A stretch of 64,000 bases of DNA from Pedobacter terrae (GTDB lineage Bacteria; Bacteroidota; Bacteroidia; Sphingobacteriales; Sphingobacteriaceae): positions 199,163 to 263,162 of the forward strand of contig NZ_FNCH01000001.1 in the NCBI RefSeq assembly GCF_900100705.1, read 5' to 3'. Every line of letters begins with the position of its first letter. Positions within the stretch are counted from its first letter, which is position 1. The notes under the pieces were generated by a model, which worked only from the letters and a program-made list of their open reading frames with translations, did not search any database and was not told where the DNA came from. The translations under genes were made by a program, and so were the position numbers. This document shows positions 25,941-34,828 of this stretch, in pieces.

Positions 25941-28454
25941 TTAAACCGTTTTCCATTCAGCAGTTCTCTTTTGTCCGCGCATTTCAACAAATTCTATAGT
26001 TGGGTCTTTGTCTTCAGGTGCATTTACAAAATGAGAGAATCTTTTTCTGATGGCAGGGTTTTCAACCGCCTCTTTCCACTCACATTTATAAGAAGCGATT
26101 AAATTCTCAATTTCATTTTCCCACTGGGCCGCCATGCCTAAACTATCATTGATAATTACATTCCGTAAGTAATCTATTCCGCCTTCCATTTTGTTTAACC
26201 AGGTTGCTGTACGGGTAAGAGGATCAGCGGTACGGATGTAAAACATTAAAAATCTGTCGATGTATTTAATGCAGGTTTCACTATCCAGGTCTGTCGCCAG
26301 TAAAAGAGCATGCTGAGGCTTGCTTCCACCATTTCCGCATACATATAAATTCCAGCCTTTTTCGGTGGCAATAATGCCAAAATCCTTGCTTTGGGCTTCT
26401 GCACATTCCCTGATACAGCCACTTACTGCAGATTTGAATTTATGTGGCGCACGAATGCCCCTGTATCTTTCTTCAATCCGGATGGCAAAACTCACGCTAT
26501 CGTGCAAGCCAAATCTGCACCAGGTGCTACCAACGCAGCTTTTAACGGTTCTTAAGCCTTTCCCGTAAGCATGTCCGCTTTCAAAACCTGCAGCAATGAG
26601 TTCCTCCCAGATGATTGGAAGATCGTTAAGGTGTGCCCCAAACATATCTATCCGCTGGCCGCCAGTAATTTTGGTATAGAGGTTGTATTTTTTAGCTACC
26701 TCGCCAATTACAATCAATTTGTCGGGTGTAATTTCTCCACCAGGAACCCTTGGTACTACAGAATATGAGCCGCCTTTTTGGATGTTGGCCAGAAAGCGGT
26801 CGTTGCTATCCTGCGCTACGTCGTTTCCTTTTTTAAGAATCATTTCGTTCCAAAGACTGGCAAGGAGTGAGGATACCAGAGGCTTGCATACTTCGCAACC
26901 GTCATTTTTGCCTAAAGCATCCAATACTTCATCGTAACTTTTTAGTTCATGAATGTGAATGAGGTCAAAAAGCTCTTGCCGGCTATAATTAAAGTGCTCA
27001 CACATTACATTTTTGATGTATTTGCCTTGCGATTTTAAGGTATGGGTCATTAAATCTTTTACCATCGGCAAACAACCGCCACAACCTGTACCTGCTTTGG
27101 TGCATTTTTTCAGGTCATCGATGTTTTCGCAAGAGACATCAGCAACTGCCGAGCAGATATCACCTTTACTAACACCTTCGCAACTGCATATTAGTGCAGT
27201 ATCTGGTAAGCCTGTAATTCCGGCTCCGCCTGCAGATTCGCTTCCGCCACGTGCACCCAATATCAGTTCTGCTGGGTCTTCTGGTAAAACAATTTTGTTA
27301 TTAGAGGTTTGCAACAGCAGGTTATACGCTGTTGCATCTCCAATTAATATACCTCCTAAAAGGTATTGCCCGTCATTACTAACATTTATTCTTTTATAAA
27401 TTCCTTTGTGTTTGTTTTCAAAAATAATGGTACGGCAATCCGGCTCGGTAATAAAGTTATCACCAAAACTGGCTACGTCGATGCCAATCAGTTTGAGTTT
27501 AGTACTCATATCAAATCCTGTGAAGGTTTTGTCGCCTTTACAAAGGTTCGCAGCCAGCACTTCGGCCATTTCATAACCAGGTGCAATCAAACCATAAATC
27601 ATTCCGTCATATAAAGCACATTCGCCAATAGCAAATACAGCCGGATCGTTGGTTTGCATTTTTTCGTCAACTACAATTCCGCCCCGCGGACCAACCTCAA
27701 TGCCACAGGCTTTCGCTAGTTCATCGCGTGGTTTTATGCCGGCAGAGATCACCAGCATATCAACATCTAAAGCGGTATCATCACTAAACTTTAATGCAGT
27801 AATACGGCCATCACCTTCAATGCCAGTGGTGTTTTTATTTAGATGGATCTGTAAACCTAAATCTGCCAGCTTTGATTTAAGCATGTCACTACCGGCAGCA
27901 TCAATTTGCCTTGGCATTAGGCGCGGTGCAAATTCAATAATACTGGTTTTTTCGATACCCAGATCTATCAATGCTTTAGCGGCTTCCAGCCCTAATAAAC
28001 CTCCTCCTATAACTGAAGCCGTTTTAGCCTTTTTTGCATAACTGCTAATAAGGTCAAGATCTTCTATAGTACGGTAAACAAAAACACCTTCTTTCTCAAT
28101 TCCAGGGATGTTAGGGACAAATGCGCCAGAGCCAGTAGCAAAAACAAGGATATCATAGCTGTAATCTAAACCATTGGCGGTGTAAACTTTTTTAAGGTCT
28201 CGGTTTATTTTAGTAACCGGATTGTTGAGAAATAGGGTAATATTTTGTTCCTGGTACCAGTTTTCTGTAGAAAGGGAGAGGTCCTCGGCAGTTTTGCCAT
28301 TAAAATATTCACTTAAATGAACACGATCGTAAGCCCTACGAGGTTCTTCGCCAAAAACAATAAGATTAAAAGAAGAACTTTTTGATCTAAGCTTTTCGCA
28401 GAATTTATATCCCACCATTCCATTTCCTATTACGATTATTTGTGGTTCTTTCAT
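25941..28454 (-). CDS. nirB: NADH-dependent nitrite reductase large subunit
   Basis: NirB reduces nitrite to ammonium in the cytoplasm. The 837-residue protein has an FAD/NAD domain (IIVIGNGMVGYKF at the start), a BFD-type [2Fe-2S] region near 415-465 (ICSCEGVSKGDI, GTGCGGCLPMV), a ferredoxin-like half and the siroheme-Fe4S4 site (SCVGSTWCRFG and SGCIRECAEA, about residues 640-685). The length is standard. It is the first gene of the minus-strand nitrate operon, divergent from cobA. The ATG at 28454 is preferred to an upstream TTG at 28463. Confidence 0.95.
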   Translation of the reverse strand: MKEPQIIVIGNGMVGYKFCEKLRSKSSSFNLIVFGEEPRRAYDRVHLSEYFNGKTAEDLSLSTENWYQEQNITLFLNNPVTKINRDLKKVYTANGLDYSYDILVFATGSGAFVPNIPGIEKEGVFVYRTIEDLDLISSYAKKAKTASVIGGGLLGLEAAKALIDLGIEKTSIIEFAPRLMPRQIDAAGSDMLKSKLADLGLQIHLNKNTTGIEGDGRITALKFSDDTALDVDMLVISAGIKPRDELAKACGIEVGPRGGIVVDEKMQTNDPAVFAIGECALYDGMIYGLIAPGYEMAEVLAANLCKGDKTFTGFDMSTKLKLIGIDVASFGDNFITEPDCRTIIFENKHKGIYKRINVSNDGQYLLGGILIGDATAYNLLLQTSNNKIVLPEDPAELILGARGGSESAGGAGITGLPDTALICSCEGVSKGDICSAVADVSCENIDDLKKCTKAGTGCGGCLPMVKDLMTHTLKSQGKYIKNVMCEHFNYSRQELFDLIHIHELKSYDEVLDALGKNDGCEVCKPLVSSLLASLWNEMILKKGNDVAQDSNDRFLANIQKGGSYSVVPRVPGGEITPDKLIVIGEVAKKYNLYTKITGGQRIDMFGAHLNDLPIIWEELIAAGFESGHAYGKGLRTVKSCVGSTWCRFGLHDSVSFAIRIEERYRGIRAPHKFKSAVSGCIRECAEAQSKDFGIIATEKGWNLYVCGNGGSKPQHALLLATDLDSETCIKYIDRFLMFYIRTADPLTRTATWLNKMEGGIDYLRNVIINDSLGMAAQWENEIENLIASYKCEWKEAVENPAIRKRFSHFVNAPEDKDPTIEFVEMRGQKRTAEWKTV

Positions 28455-28626
28455 AAATCTCAAGGTGTTTAGTGTTTTTTAGCTTCTGTTGGTTGTTTTT
28501 AATTTCATATTATCTGTTTTGATGTGTTTTTGGATTAAATAATCACAATTAAATTATCTATTTTACTATTTATATGATTTTTGATAGTCAAATATATAAT
28601 TTAATTGCTTTATAATTCAATAATAT

Positions 28627-28640
28627 ATGATTTTTATCAT
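28627..28640. promoter_or_regulatory. Perfect ATGAT-N4-ATCAT palindrome in the nirB/cobA divergent promoter region
   Basis: The 14-base palindrome has the same 5-4-5 layout as FNR boxes (TTGAT-N4-ATCAA), differing only at the outer base of each half. It lies 172 bases upstream of nirB and 66 upstream of cobA in a very AT-rich gap. The Crp/Fnr protein at 16294 is a candidate binder. Because the gap is so AT-rich, chance occurrence is possible. Confidence 0.4.
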
Positions 28641-28705
28641 TAAATTTCTAGATTTTTAATAAATTTTCATCACTTTTATATTTAAATAGTTAAATCATTA
28701 AAATT

Positions 28706-29470
28706 ATGAATCAAAAAAATGCTGATTTTGGACTTTTTATAATGGGTGGAGGTCCTGGAGATCCGGAATTAATCACAATGAAAGCGTTTAATGTGTTGAA
28801 AAGAGCAGAAGTTATCCTTTATGACAACTTAAGTAATGAAAAATTGCTCGAAATTGCTCCGAAAACCTGTAAAATGATCTATGTTGGCAAGCAACCTTAT
28901 GGAAAATACACCCCACAAGAGAAAATAAATGAATTAATTGTCGAAAATGCCCAAAATTACCAGGTAGTAGTCCGTTTAAAGGGGGGAGATCCTTTTATTT
29001 TCGGCAGAGGATTCGAAGAATTAATTTATGCAGAGGCCAGAGGGATTAAATGTCATTACATTCCAGGTATAAGTAGTATGCAAGGGGCAGGTTTTATTGA
29101 TGTGCCCTTAACGCACCGTGGAATTAGTGAAAGTGTTTGGATACTTACCGGAACTAAAAAGGACGGAAGTTTAACCGACGATTTAAAATGTGCCATGAAA
29201 AGTTCAGCTACGGTGGTTATATATATGGGCATGAAAAAAGTTGGTGAAATTTCTAAAGCCTATAGTGATGCGGGTTTAGGTAATATGCCTGCCGCAATTA
29301 TTCAGCATGCTACCTTACCCAATCAAAAACAAGTGGTATGTTCTGTGCAGCATTTACAGGAATCTGCAGAAAACGCCGGTTTAACTTATCCGGCAATAAT
29401 TATCATAGGTAATGTAGTACAGGCTAAAGCCTATGCGAACTTAAATCAGAGCGAGTTATTGTCGGCATAG
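28706..29470 (+). CDS. cobA: Uroporphyrinogen-III C-methyltransferase
   Basis: The enzyme makes precorrin-2, the first step to siroheme, the cofactor of NirB. The 254-residue protein shows the SUMT signatures GGGPGDPELITMKA, VVRLKGGDPFIFGRG and VPLTHRGIS, with SAM-binding VVIYMGMKK. It is divergent from nirB and shares its promoter region, which fits coordinated expression. Oxidase/chelatase functions for siroheme (CysG N-terminal part) are not fused here. Confidence 0.92.
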   Translation: MNQKNADFGLFIMGGGPGDPELITMKAFNVLKRAEVILYDNLSNEKLLEIAPKTCKMIYVGKQPYGKYTPQEKINELIVENAQNYQVVVRLKGGDPFIFGRGFEELIYAEARGIKCHYIPGISSMQGAGFIDVPLTHRGISESVWILTGTKKDGSLTDDLKCAMKSSATVVIYMGMKKVGEISKAYSDAGLGNMPAAIIQHATLPNQKQVVCSVQHLQESAENAGLTYPAIIIIGNVVQAKAYANLNQSELLSA

Positions 29471-29821
29471 ATAGGTTAATTAGTTCAATTGTCATGAGTT
29501 CATTTATTGGTTTAACCCGTTGATTGATGCCTAAAGCTCAAACGCAGGCTTATTGCCTTATAGGCAGGTCGCTTTTAGCGATTGCAAAATCTTAACGCTC
29601 TAACTTCTTAATGATCAGCTAATGGGGTAAGTATTTAAATTGGTCTCTCAATTAATAAATTATAAACTTAAATGATCTTATATTCACTTATACAGTGAAA
29701 ACTTGGTAAATGGCTATGGATCAACGTAGAGAGATCTTTCATTGCATTCGATAGCCATCGGATCAGGATGACAAGACCATTTATTGTACTCCAGACTTTA
29801 AATTACAAACTACGGGGTTAT
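29471..29821. other. Intergenic region, no gene seen
   Basis: It contains a short GCCTTATAGGC palindrome near 29556 and a degenerate repeat tail (GGATCAGGATGAC) near 29760. No terminator with a T-run was found after cobA. Confidence 0.4.
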
Positions 29822-30541
29822 CTAAAAATATTTATCAAGTGTTAATCCATAAGTGAGGTTCAAGTTTTCGCTGTTGGTAATATTCAGTTTGTTATAGTTT
29901 AATGCTGTAGTTAAACTAATCCACTTACGAAGTTTTAATCCAAGAGTTGCCGATGAACGGATAATGTAATCGCCTTTTCTGGAGAAGGAATTCTGCAAAA
30001 AATGATTTCCATCAATCGTAATCAATTCCTTTATTTCGAAATGATATTGTAACCTTAGCGAATTTCGATAGGTATGGTAGCTATCGCCTGCAATTAAGCT
30101 ACTTTGATCAAATAATATCCCGTCGCTTAGGTTAATGTATGCATTCGGTTTGTCTAATACACTATAGGCAATGCCCCCGCCGGCAAGCAGTTGGTTTTTT
30201 AATTTTAAAGAATAACTGGTATTGTAATTTACCAAACCCCAGTAGTAAAAGTGCGGAAAGGTTTTATACAGATTAAAGTTTAATGTAGTCGAAAAATCAT
30301 TGTTGGTTAAATCGCTGTTTTGCTTTCCATAAAGCCATGCGGTAGTAGAATTTAAAACAAAACTTTTCTTTTTTAACCCAAAATTAAGGGCGTTGTTCAA
30401 TAAATAAGCACGGTCTTCATTTGTGCGGTTGATGGATCCGGTTGAAGTAAGTAGTACATGGTAATTTACGCTATCGGTATATTGGGCATATGACTTAAGA
30501 TAGCACAGGAAAAAACATAGTGGCAATGCAATAAACTTCAT
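29822..30541 (-). CDS. DUF481-type outer membrane protein
   Basis: The 239-residue protein has a signal peptide (MKFIALPLCFFLCYLKSYAQ) and alternating beta strands ending in a C-terminal phenylalanine (YGLTLDKYF), consistent with an outer-membrane barrel. Segments such as GGGIAYSVLDKPNAYINLSDG and NSLRLQYHFEIKE resemble DUF481 proteins (YdiY-like). It is monocistronic and no ligand can be predicted. Confidence 0.65.
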   Translation of the reverse strand: MKFIALPLCFFLCYLKSYAQYTDSVNYHVLLTSTGSINRTNEDRAYLLNNALNFGLKKKSFVLNSTTAWLYGKQNSDLTNNDFSTTLNFNLYKTFPHFYYWGLVNYNTSYSLKLKNQLLAGGGIAYSVLDKPNAYINLSDGILFDQSSLIAGDSYHTYRNSLRLQYHFEIKELITIDGNHFLQNSFSRKGDYIIRSSATLGLKLRKWISLTTALNYNKLNITNSENLNLTYGLTLDKYF

Positions 30542-30583
30542 ATAAGCTTAACATTTTTCGCTGTCAATATGTTTAGTTGGTGT

Positions 30584-30883
30584 TTAATTAAGATCGTACC
30601 ATTTTGGAACCGGTATGTATTCTTCGCTCCATAAAATTTCACCTTTTTCATTTCTGTACCCCGCAGAGATCAGTTCAATACGAGGCTCTTCTTCTGCAAT
30701 TTCTTTTTTAAACCGGTAAGCATCAACAGCTAAATAATGATAAAGTTTTTCCTGTTCAGATTTATTCTCGGCTAATAAAATCAAAGCATTTTCACCCGTT
30801 TTAAGTGTATAAATAAATGTGCCTTTTACTCTCATGATACCTTTTAATAAAGGACAAAAAAAATCACGATAAGTTTTGCTCAT
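30584..30883 (-). CDS. Hypothetical protein, 99 aa
   Basis: I do not recognise this protein. It has mixed alpha/beta composition, with YTLKTGENALILLAENKSEQE and a C-terminal GEILWSEEYIPVPKWYDLN. There is no signal peptide or membrane segment. An in-frame ATG at 30835 would give 83 residues. It lies upstream of the DUF481 gene on the same strand with a 42-base gap, so the two may be co-transcribed. Confidence 0.5.
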   Translation of the reverse strand: MSKTYRDFFCPLLKGIMRVKGTFIYTLKTGENALILLAENKSEQEKLYHYLAVDAYRFKKEIAEEEPRIELISAGYRNEKGEILWSEEYIPVPKWYDLN

Positions 30884-30996
30884 TTCGGCAAGACTGTAAC
30901 GTAGGATCTAAATAGTAGATGGCATGGCTGAGTTCTTAAAACTTTGCAGAAGATGTTCTTGTTAATTGATTAGTAAACTTAATTAGATAAGAAGCG

Positions 30997-31848
30997 ATGA
31001 AAACACAAAAAACACCTGCCAAACAAAATAAACAACCTGGTATAGAAGCGAAGATGGATCCAAAACCTGAAGTAATTAAAGCAAACTATAAAGGAGCAGG
31101 CAAACTGACTGACAAGGTTGCGCTGATTACCGGTGGAGATAGTGGGATCGGTCGCTCGGTTGCTGTCCATTTTGCCAGGGAGGGCGCTGACGTAGCCATT
31201 GTTTACCTGGATGAAGATATTGATGCAAAAGAAACCCAGAAATTAGTTGAAGCAGAAGGTAAAAATTGTTTATTGATTAAAGGCGATGTTAAAAAACCTG
31301 ATTTTTGTAAAAAAGCCGTACAAACAACGGTTAAAAAGTTTGGGAAGATCAATATTTTGGTAAATAATGCCGGAATGCAGGTTCCTCAGAAAGATCCGAA
31401 AAAGATCGACGATAAACAGCTGGAAGATACTTTCCGCACCAATATATTTGGCTATTTTTACTTTGCAAATGAGGTGTTGCCGCATTTTCAGGCGGGTGAT
31501 ACCATTATCAATACAACTTCGGTAACAGCTTACCGTTCTTCACCAAACCTTATCGATTACTCTTCAACAAAAGGTGCAATAACATCGTTTACCCGTTCGC
31601 TGGCCACAAATTTAGCTAAAACTGGTATTCGCGTTAATGCTGTGGCACCTGGCCCGGTGTGGACACCACTCATTGTATCTACCTTTGATGAAGAAAAAAT
31701 TAAATCATTTGGTTCTGAAACAGCAATGGAAAGGGCAGGTCAACCCTCAGAACTTGGACCTTCTTATGTGTTCCTGGCCTCAGATGATGCCTCTTTTATT
31801 ACTGGACAGGTGATACATGTTAATGGTGGTGAGGTAGTAAATGGGTAA
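30997..31848 (+). CDS. SDR-family oxidoreductase, YghA/general-stress type
   Basis: The 283-residue protein has a charged 35-residue N-terminal extension, then a Rossmann fold with ITGGDSGIGRSVAVHFAREG, NNAGMQ and the catalytic YSSTK, and a C-terminal HVNGGEVVNG. The extension and sequence fit the NAD(P)-dependent YghA/GsiB-like stress dehydrogenases. The substrate is unknown. It is a single gene. Confidence 0.85.
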   Translation: MKTQKTPAKQNKQPGIEAKMDPKPEVIKANYKGAGKLTDKVALITGGDSGIGRSVAVHFAREGADVAIVYLDEDIDAKETQKLVEAEGKNCLLIKGDVKKPDFCKKAVQTTVKKFGKINILVNNAGMQVPQKDPKKIDDKQLEDTFRTNIFGYFYFANEVLPHFQAGDTIINTTSVTAYRSSPNLIDYSSTKGAITSFTRSLATNLAKTGIRVNAVAPGPVWTPLIVSTFDEEKIKSFGSETAMERAGQPSELGPSYVFLASDDASFITGQVIHVNGGEVVNG

Positions 31849-31879
31849 TTTGTATTACCTTTAAATACTACATTAAATT

Positions 31880-32011
31880 ATGGCAACAGATTCATCTAAA
31901 AACTGACGTTTTAAGCTTCATGAAATTATTTATGAATCGAATACGCCGGCGGGTAAAGCTTTTGATGTAGGCCTGTTAATTGCTATTTTTTCAAGCCTTA
32001 TAGTCGTATAG
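31880..32011 (+). pseudogene. Remnant of a voltage-gated ion channel gene (5' end only)
   Basis: From the ATG at 31880 the reading is MATDSSKN-stop-RFKLHEIIYESN, then TPAGKAFDVGLLIAIFSSL, with TGA at 31904-31906 and TAG at 32009-32011. The segment KLHEIIYESNTPAGKAFDV matches the start of Bacteroidota Ion_trans/potassium channel proteins, where the position of the TGA is normally Trp (TGG). Only about 43 codons survive and the channel pore is gone. A terminator follows at 32055. Confidence 0.6.
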
Positions 32012-32054
32012 CGATGCCTTATGCTGTAAATATTGTGGATCATCATTGTTTAAA

Positions 32055-32090
32055 TAAAAAATGCCAGACAATTTTTGCCTGGCATTTTAA
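32055..32090. terminator. Rho-independent terminator, likely bidirectional
   Basis: ATGCCAG (32061-32067) and CTGGCAT (32079-32085) pair around ACAATTTTTGC, with an A-run before and TTTT after. It follows the stop of the minus-strand acidic protein gene. Confidence 0.7.
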
Positions 32091-32109
32091 ACGCTAAATA
32101 TAAAATGTT

Positions 32110-32439
32110 CTATAACATTTCATCATCTTCCTTTTCGTAACCGTTTGGATCTTTGTCCAACTCCTCTACATCCGATTCGTTGTAGTCTTCCGAATCACTA
32201 TCTAAAGCGTCATCATCTTCTAGAACATCATCATCTTCATTTTCGGGGTCTTCAATTTCTTCGTTAAGCTGTGTGCCTTCGCCATCAGCAAAAGGAATTT
32301 CATCTTCGGTGTACTCATCATCTTCGGATGGTTCTGGAGTGGTATGACCTTCAGCTGCATTTCCTTCCGATCGGTTGATCTGGAACTGTTCAATATTTTG
32401 AATTTCTTCTTCTGGTTGATTATTTTCTTGATTTTCCAT
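32110..32439 (-). CDS. Highly acidic low-complexity protein, 109 aa
   Basis: The 109-residue protein is dominated by Glu and Asp, with runs such as EDPENEDDDVLEDDDALDSD, and has very few hydrophobic or basic residues. It is probably disordered. Similar acidic proteins occur in Bacteroidota without known function. It starts at a clear ATG, has its own terminator and is a single gene. Confidence 0.65.
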   Translation of the reverse strand: MENQENNQPEEEIQNIEQFQINRSEGNAAEGHTTPEPSEDDEYTEDEIPFADGEGTQLNEEIEDPENEDDDVLEDDDALDSDSEDYNESDVEELDKDPNGYEKEDDEML

Positions 32440-32605
32440 AGTGTAAGTTTTTATAAATAGAACAGGGTAAAATTGGATTAAGTTTAGTGAAAATTTAAAA
32501 TCTTAACCCCCTGATGTTGTAGGTTGTTAAATAAGAATTTTATTGTTGAAACTTTTTAAATATTTCCACGGTTCTATCAATGCGTTATACCTTAATTACT
32601 TCATT

Positions 32606-33301
32606 ATGAAAAACCGTTTTAAAACCAGGGAAATAGCTGTAGTGGGAATGATTATTTCAGCTACTTCATTTAATGCGATGGCGAAAACCGATTGGCATTA
32701 TTCAACCTTAACTGATTATACACAAAGGCAAGATACCATAACTACTGCGCAGTTTTTGCAACAGGCGGCAATTGCAGGAATGAAAGAGGTTTTAACAGGA
32801 AAGCTTGCTGCAGATAAAGCAGCCGATAAAAAAATTAAAGCGTTTGGTCAAATGATGGTTGATGACCATAACAAGGCCAACGAAGAATTAAGGTTGTTGG
32901 CAAAACTAAAAAAAGTTGCGCTGCCTATGAGTAATCCTGAAGGTGGGCAACGGCCTGATGGCAGGGTTGATTCTGCTCCTGAAAATTTGAAAGATACTTC
33001 CCGGACCAAAAATGCGGAAGGAGAAGCGGGTAATACTGGTTTGGCACAAAAAACGGTTGATGGAACAACAGAAACTGAAGTAACCCAGGCGATAAATCAG
33101 TTGAATAATTTAAGCGGAGGCGCATTTGATAAAACTTATGTAGAAATGATGGTTTCGGATCATCAAAAAGCGGTTTCCTTGTTTGAAAAAGCAGCTCAAT
33201 CTTCTGATGCTGATATTAAAAGATATGCAGGGAAATATTTACCTACCCTAAAAAAGCATTTAAAGCAAGTGAATGTGCTAGCCAGTAAATCAAGTAAATA
33301 G
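32606..33301 (+). CDS. DUF4142 domain protein with inserted linker
   Basis: The 231-residue secreted protein has an N-terminal hydrophobic segment (IAVVGMIISATSFNAMA) and DUF4142 helices: AAIAGMKEVLTGKLAADKA, IKAFGQMMVDDHNKAN and, after a roughly 60-residue Gly/Asp/Asn-rich insert, FDKTYVEMMVSDHQKAVSLFEKA. The insert splits the helical domain, compared with the copy at 14957. An upstream frame to 32543 is open, but the signal peptide starts at the ATG at 32606. Function is unknown. Confidence 0.8.
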   Translation: MKNRFKTREIAVVGMIISATSFNAMAKTDWHYSTLTDYTQRQDTITTAQFLQQAAIAGMKEVLTGKLAADKAADKKIKAFGQMMVDDHNKANEELRLLAKLKKVALPMSNPEGGQRPDGRVDSAPENLKDTSRTKNAEGEAGNTGLAQKTVDGTTETEVTQAINQLNNLSGGAFDKTYVEMMVSDHQKAVSLFEKAAQSSDADIKRYAGKYLPTLKKHLKQVNVLASKSSK

Positions 33302-33329
33302 GTTTTATTTTCAAAAAAAAAATAAGCAG

Positions 33330-33363
33330 CTATACCAAAGGATAGCACTATCCTTTGGTATAG
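33330..33363. promoter_or_regulatory. Perfect 16-bp palindrome upstream of azoR, candidate operator or terminator
   Basis: Arms CTATACCAAAGGATAG and CTATCCTTTGGTATAG flank the dinucleotide CA. Nested inside is ACTAT-N8-ATAGT, the size of a MarR/HxlR-type site. It lies 58 bases before azoR and 28 after the DUF4142 stop. It could also end the upstream transcript; no T-run follows directly. Confidence 0.5.
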
Positions 33364-33421
33364 TAATAGCTTTTTGATACTTTGTATCTTTAATTTTGCC
33401 AGACATTAAAAAGGCAAAAAA

Positions 33422-34018
33422 ATGAAAATATTACATCTTATATCAAGCCCAAGAGGCGAAGCATCTTTCAGTATTAAATTGGGAAATGCCATAGTAGAAA
33501 AATTACAGGCGGCAAATCCAGGTAGTACTTTAACCGTACATGATCTTACCAATACCCCATTTCCACATTTGGAGGAGGTGCACATCAATTCGTTTTTCAC
33601 TCCACAAGAAAATCATACTGCAGAATTAACAGCAGCAATAAAACATTCTGATGAGGCTATTGCCGAACTTAAAGATGCAGATGTGATCGTAATCGGTGCG
33701 CCATTGTATAATTTTGGTATCCCGTCTACTTTAAAAGCATGGATCGATCATATTGCACGTGCTGGTCACACATTCCGTTACTCAGAAAAAGGTCCTGAAG
33801 GTTTAATAAAAAATAAAAAAGTGTATTTGGCGATTTCTTCCGGTGGCGTTTATTCAGAAGGACCAATGAAACCTTATGATTTCACAGAATCTTATCTAAG
33901 ATCTGTTCTTGGTTTTATGGGTATGACGGATATCACGGCATATCGTGCAGAAGGCGTGAGCATCCCAGATTTAAAGGATCTAGCATTAGATAAAGCAATC
34001 GAAAGTATAGCCATTTAG
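33422..34018 (+). CDS. azoR: FMN-dependent NADH-azoreductase / quinone reductase
   Basis: AzoR reduces quinones and azo compounds with NADH via FMN. The 198-residue flavodoxin-like protein has SSPRGEASFS for FMN phosphate binding, IVIGAPLYNFGIPSTLKAWIDHIARAGHTF and ISSGGVYSEGP. The length is typical. It is a single gene preceded by a strong palindrome, so it may be controlled by a thiol- or quinone-responsive repressor. Confidence 0.9.
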   Translation: MKILHLISSPRGEASFSIKLGNAIVEKLQAANPGSTLTVHDLTNTPFPHLEEVHINSFFTPQENHTAELTAAIKHSDEAIAELKDADVIVIGAPLYNFGIPSTLKAWIDHIARAGHTFRYSEKGPEGLIKNKKVYLAISSGGVYSEGPMKPYDFTESYLRSVLGFMGMTDITAYRAEGVSIPDLKDLALDKAIESIAI

Positions 34019-34021
34019 ATA

Positions 34022-34166
34022 GTTCATTAGTCATTGGTTCACTAGTCATTGGTTTATTAGTCATCAGTTCATTGCTATTAGTTAAAGAAGTTTTTTATGC
34101 TATTAAAACTTTCGACTAATGGCTGTGGACTAATGACTCCAGACTAATACGTGGACTAATGACTCT
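34022..34166. repeat. Short direct and inverted repeats based on ATTAGTCATTGG
   Basis: Three tandem 15-base units start at 34023, 34038 and 34053 (TTCATTAGTCATTGG, TTCACTAGTCATTGG, TTTATTAGTCATCAG). Inverted versions (GGACTAATGACTC) occur near 34127 and 34152. The element lies between the convergent azoR and receiver genes. Confidence 0.65.
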
Positions 34167-34174
34167 GTACCAAA

Positions 34175-34537
34175 TTAGGCTGCCAGATACTTTTCAACCC
34201 TGTAGGCAAAATCGTTAAGGTCAAACGGTTTGTTAATAAAATTTTCTGCATCACATTTAGCCTTAACTGCACTCAGGTGGTTATTGGCCGACATCACCAT
34301 TACCGGAATGTGATGTGTTTTAATATTTCCTTTTAATGCATTACAGATTTCCAGCCCATTTCCATCAGGCAACATAATGTCAAGAATGACCATATCTGGT
34401 AGCCGTTTACTCATTTGAAACCAAAATTCCTTGGTGTTTGGACAGGCCTTTACCTCGTAAAGCTCTTCGATTAATAGAAATTCAATAATTTCTCTAATAT
34501 TCAGATTGTCTTCCACTACATAGATGCACTTTTTCAT
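34175..34537 (-). CDS. Single-domain response regulator (CheY-like receiver)
   Basis: The 120-residue protein is a bare receiver domain: acidic pair in YVVEDN, phospho-acceptor Asp in MVILDIMLPDGNG, Ser in VMVMSAN and Lys in FINKPFDL. There is no output domain, so it must act through a partner. No histidine kinase is nearby. The ATG at 34537 is preferred because upstream residues do not match the fold. It is a single gene. Confidence 0.85.
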   Translation of the reverse strand: MKKCIYVVEDNLNIREIIEFLLIEELYEVKACPNTKEFWFQMSKRLPDMVILDIMLPDGNGLEICNALKGNIKTHHIPVMVMSANNHLSAVKAKCDAENFINKPFDLNDFAYRVEKYLAA

Positions 34538-34828
34538 AAGCTCAACTTTTGTTATATGGATAACTGATCTAGCTATCAGATGTTTAAGATATTTATGCAC
34601 AACTAATGACTTATTAACTTCATCTCAGCTCATGTCATGCATTTCTATAATTTTTACGTTGACTAAAAAAAAACACGAAAATAAATTTTGATACTAATTT
34701 TTTTAGTATAGATTTGCTTTTGGAGAGACAGGATAAAGAACTATCATCGATATTATTTGATGTCTAGTGAATGATTTTAAACAAAAGGCTTCTTTCCTGG
34801 TTTGTTTGCTGATATATTTATTTTTTCT

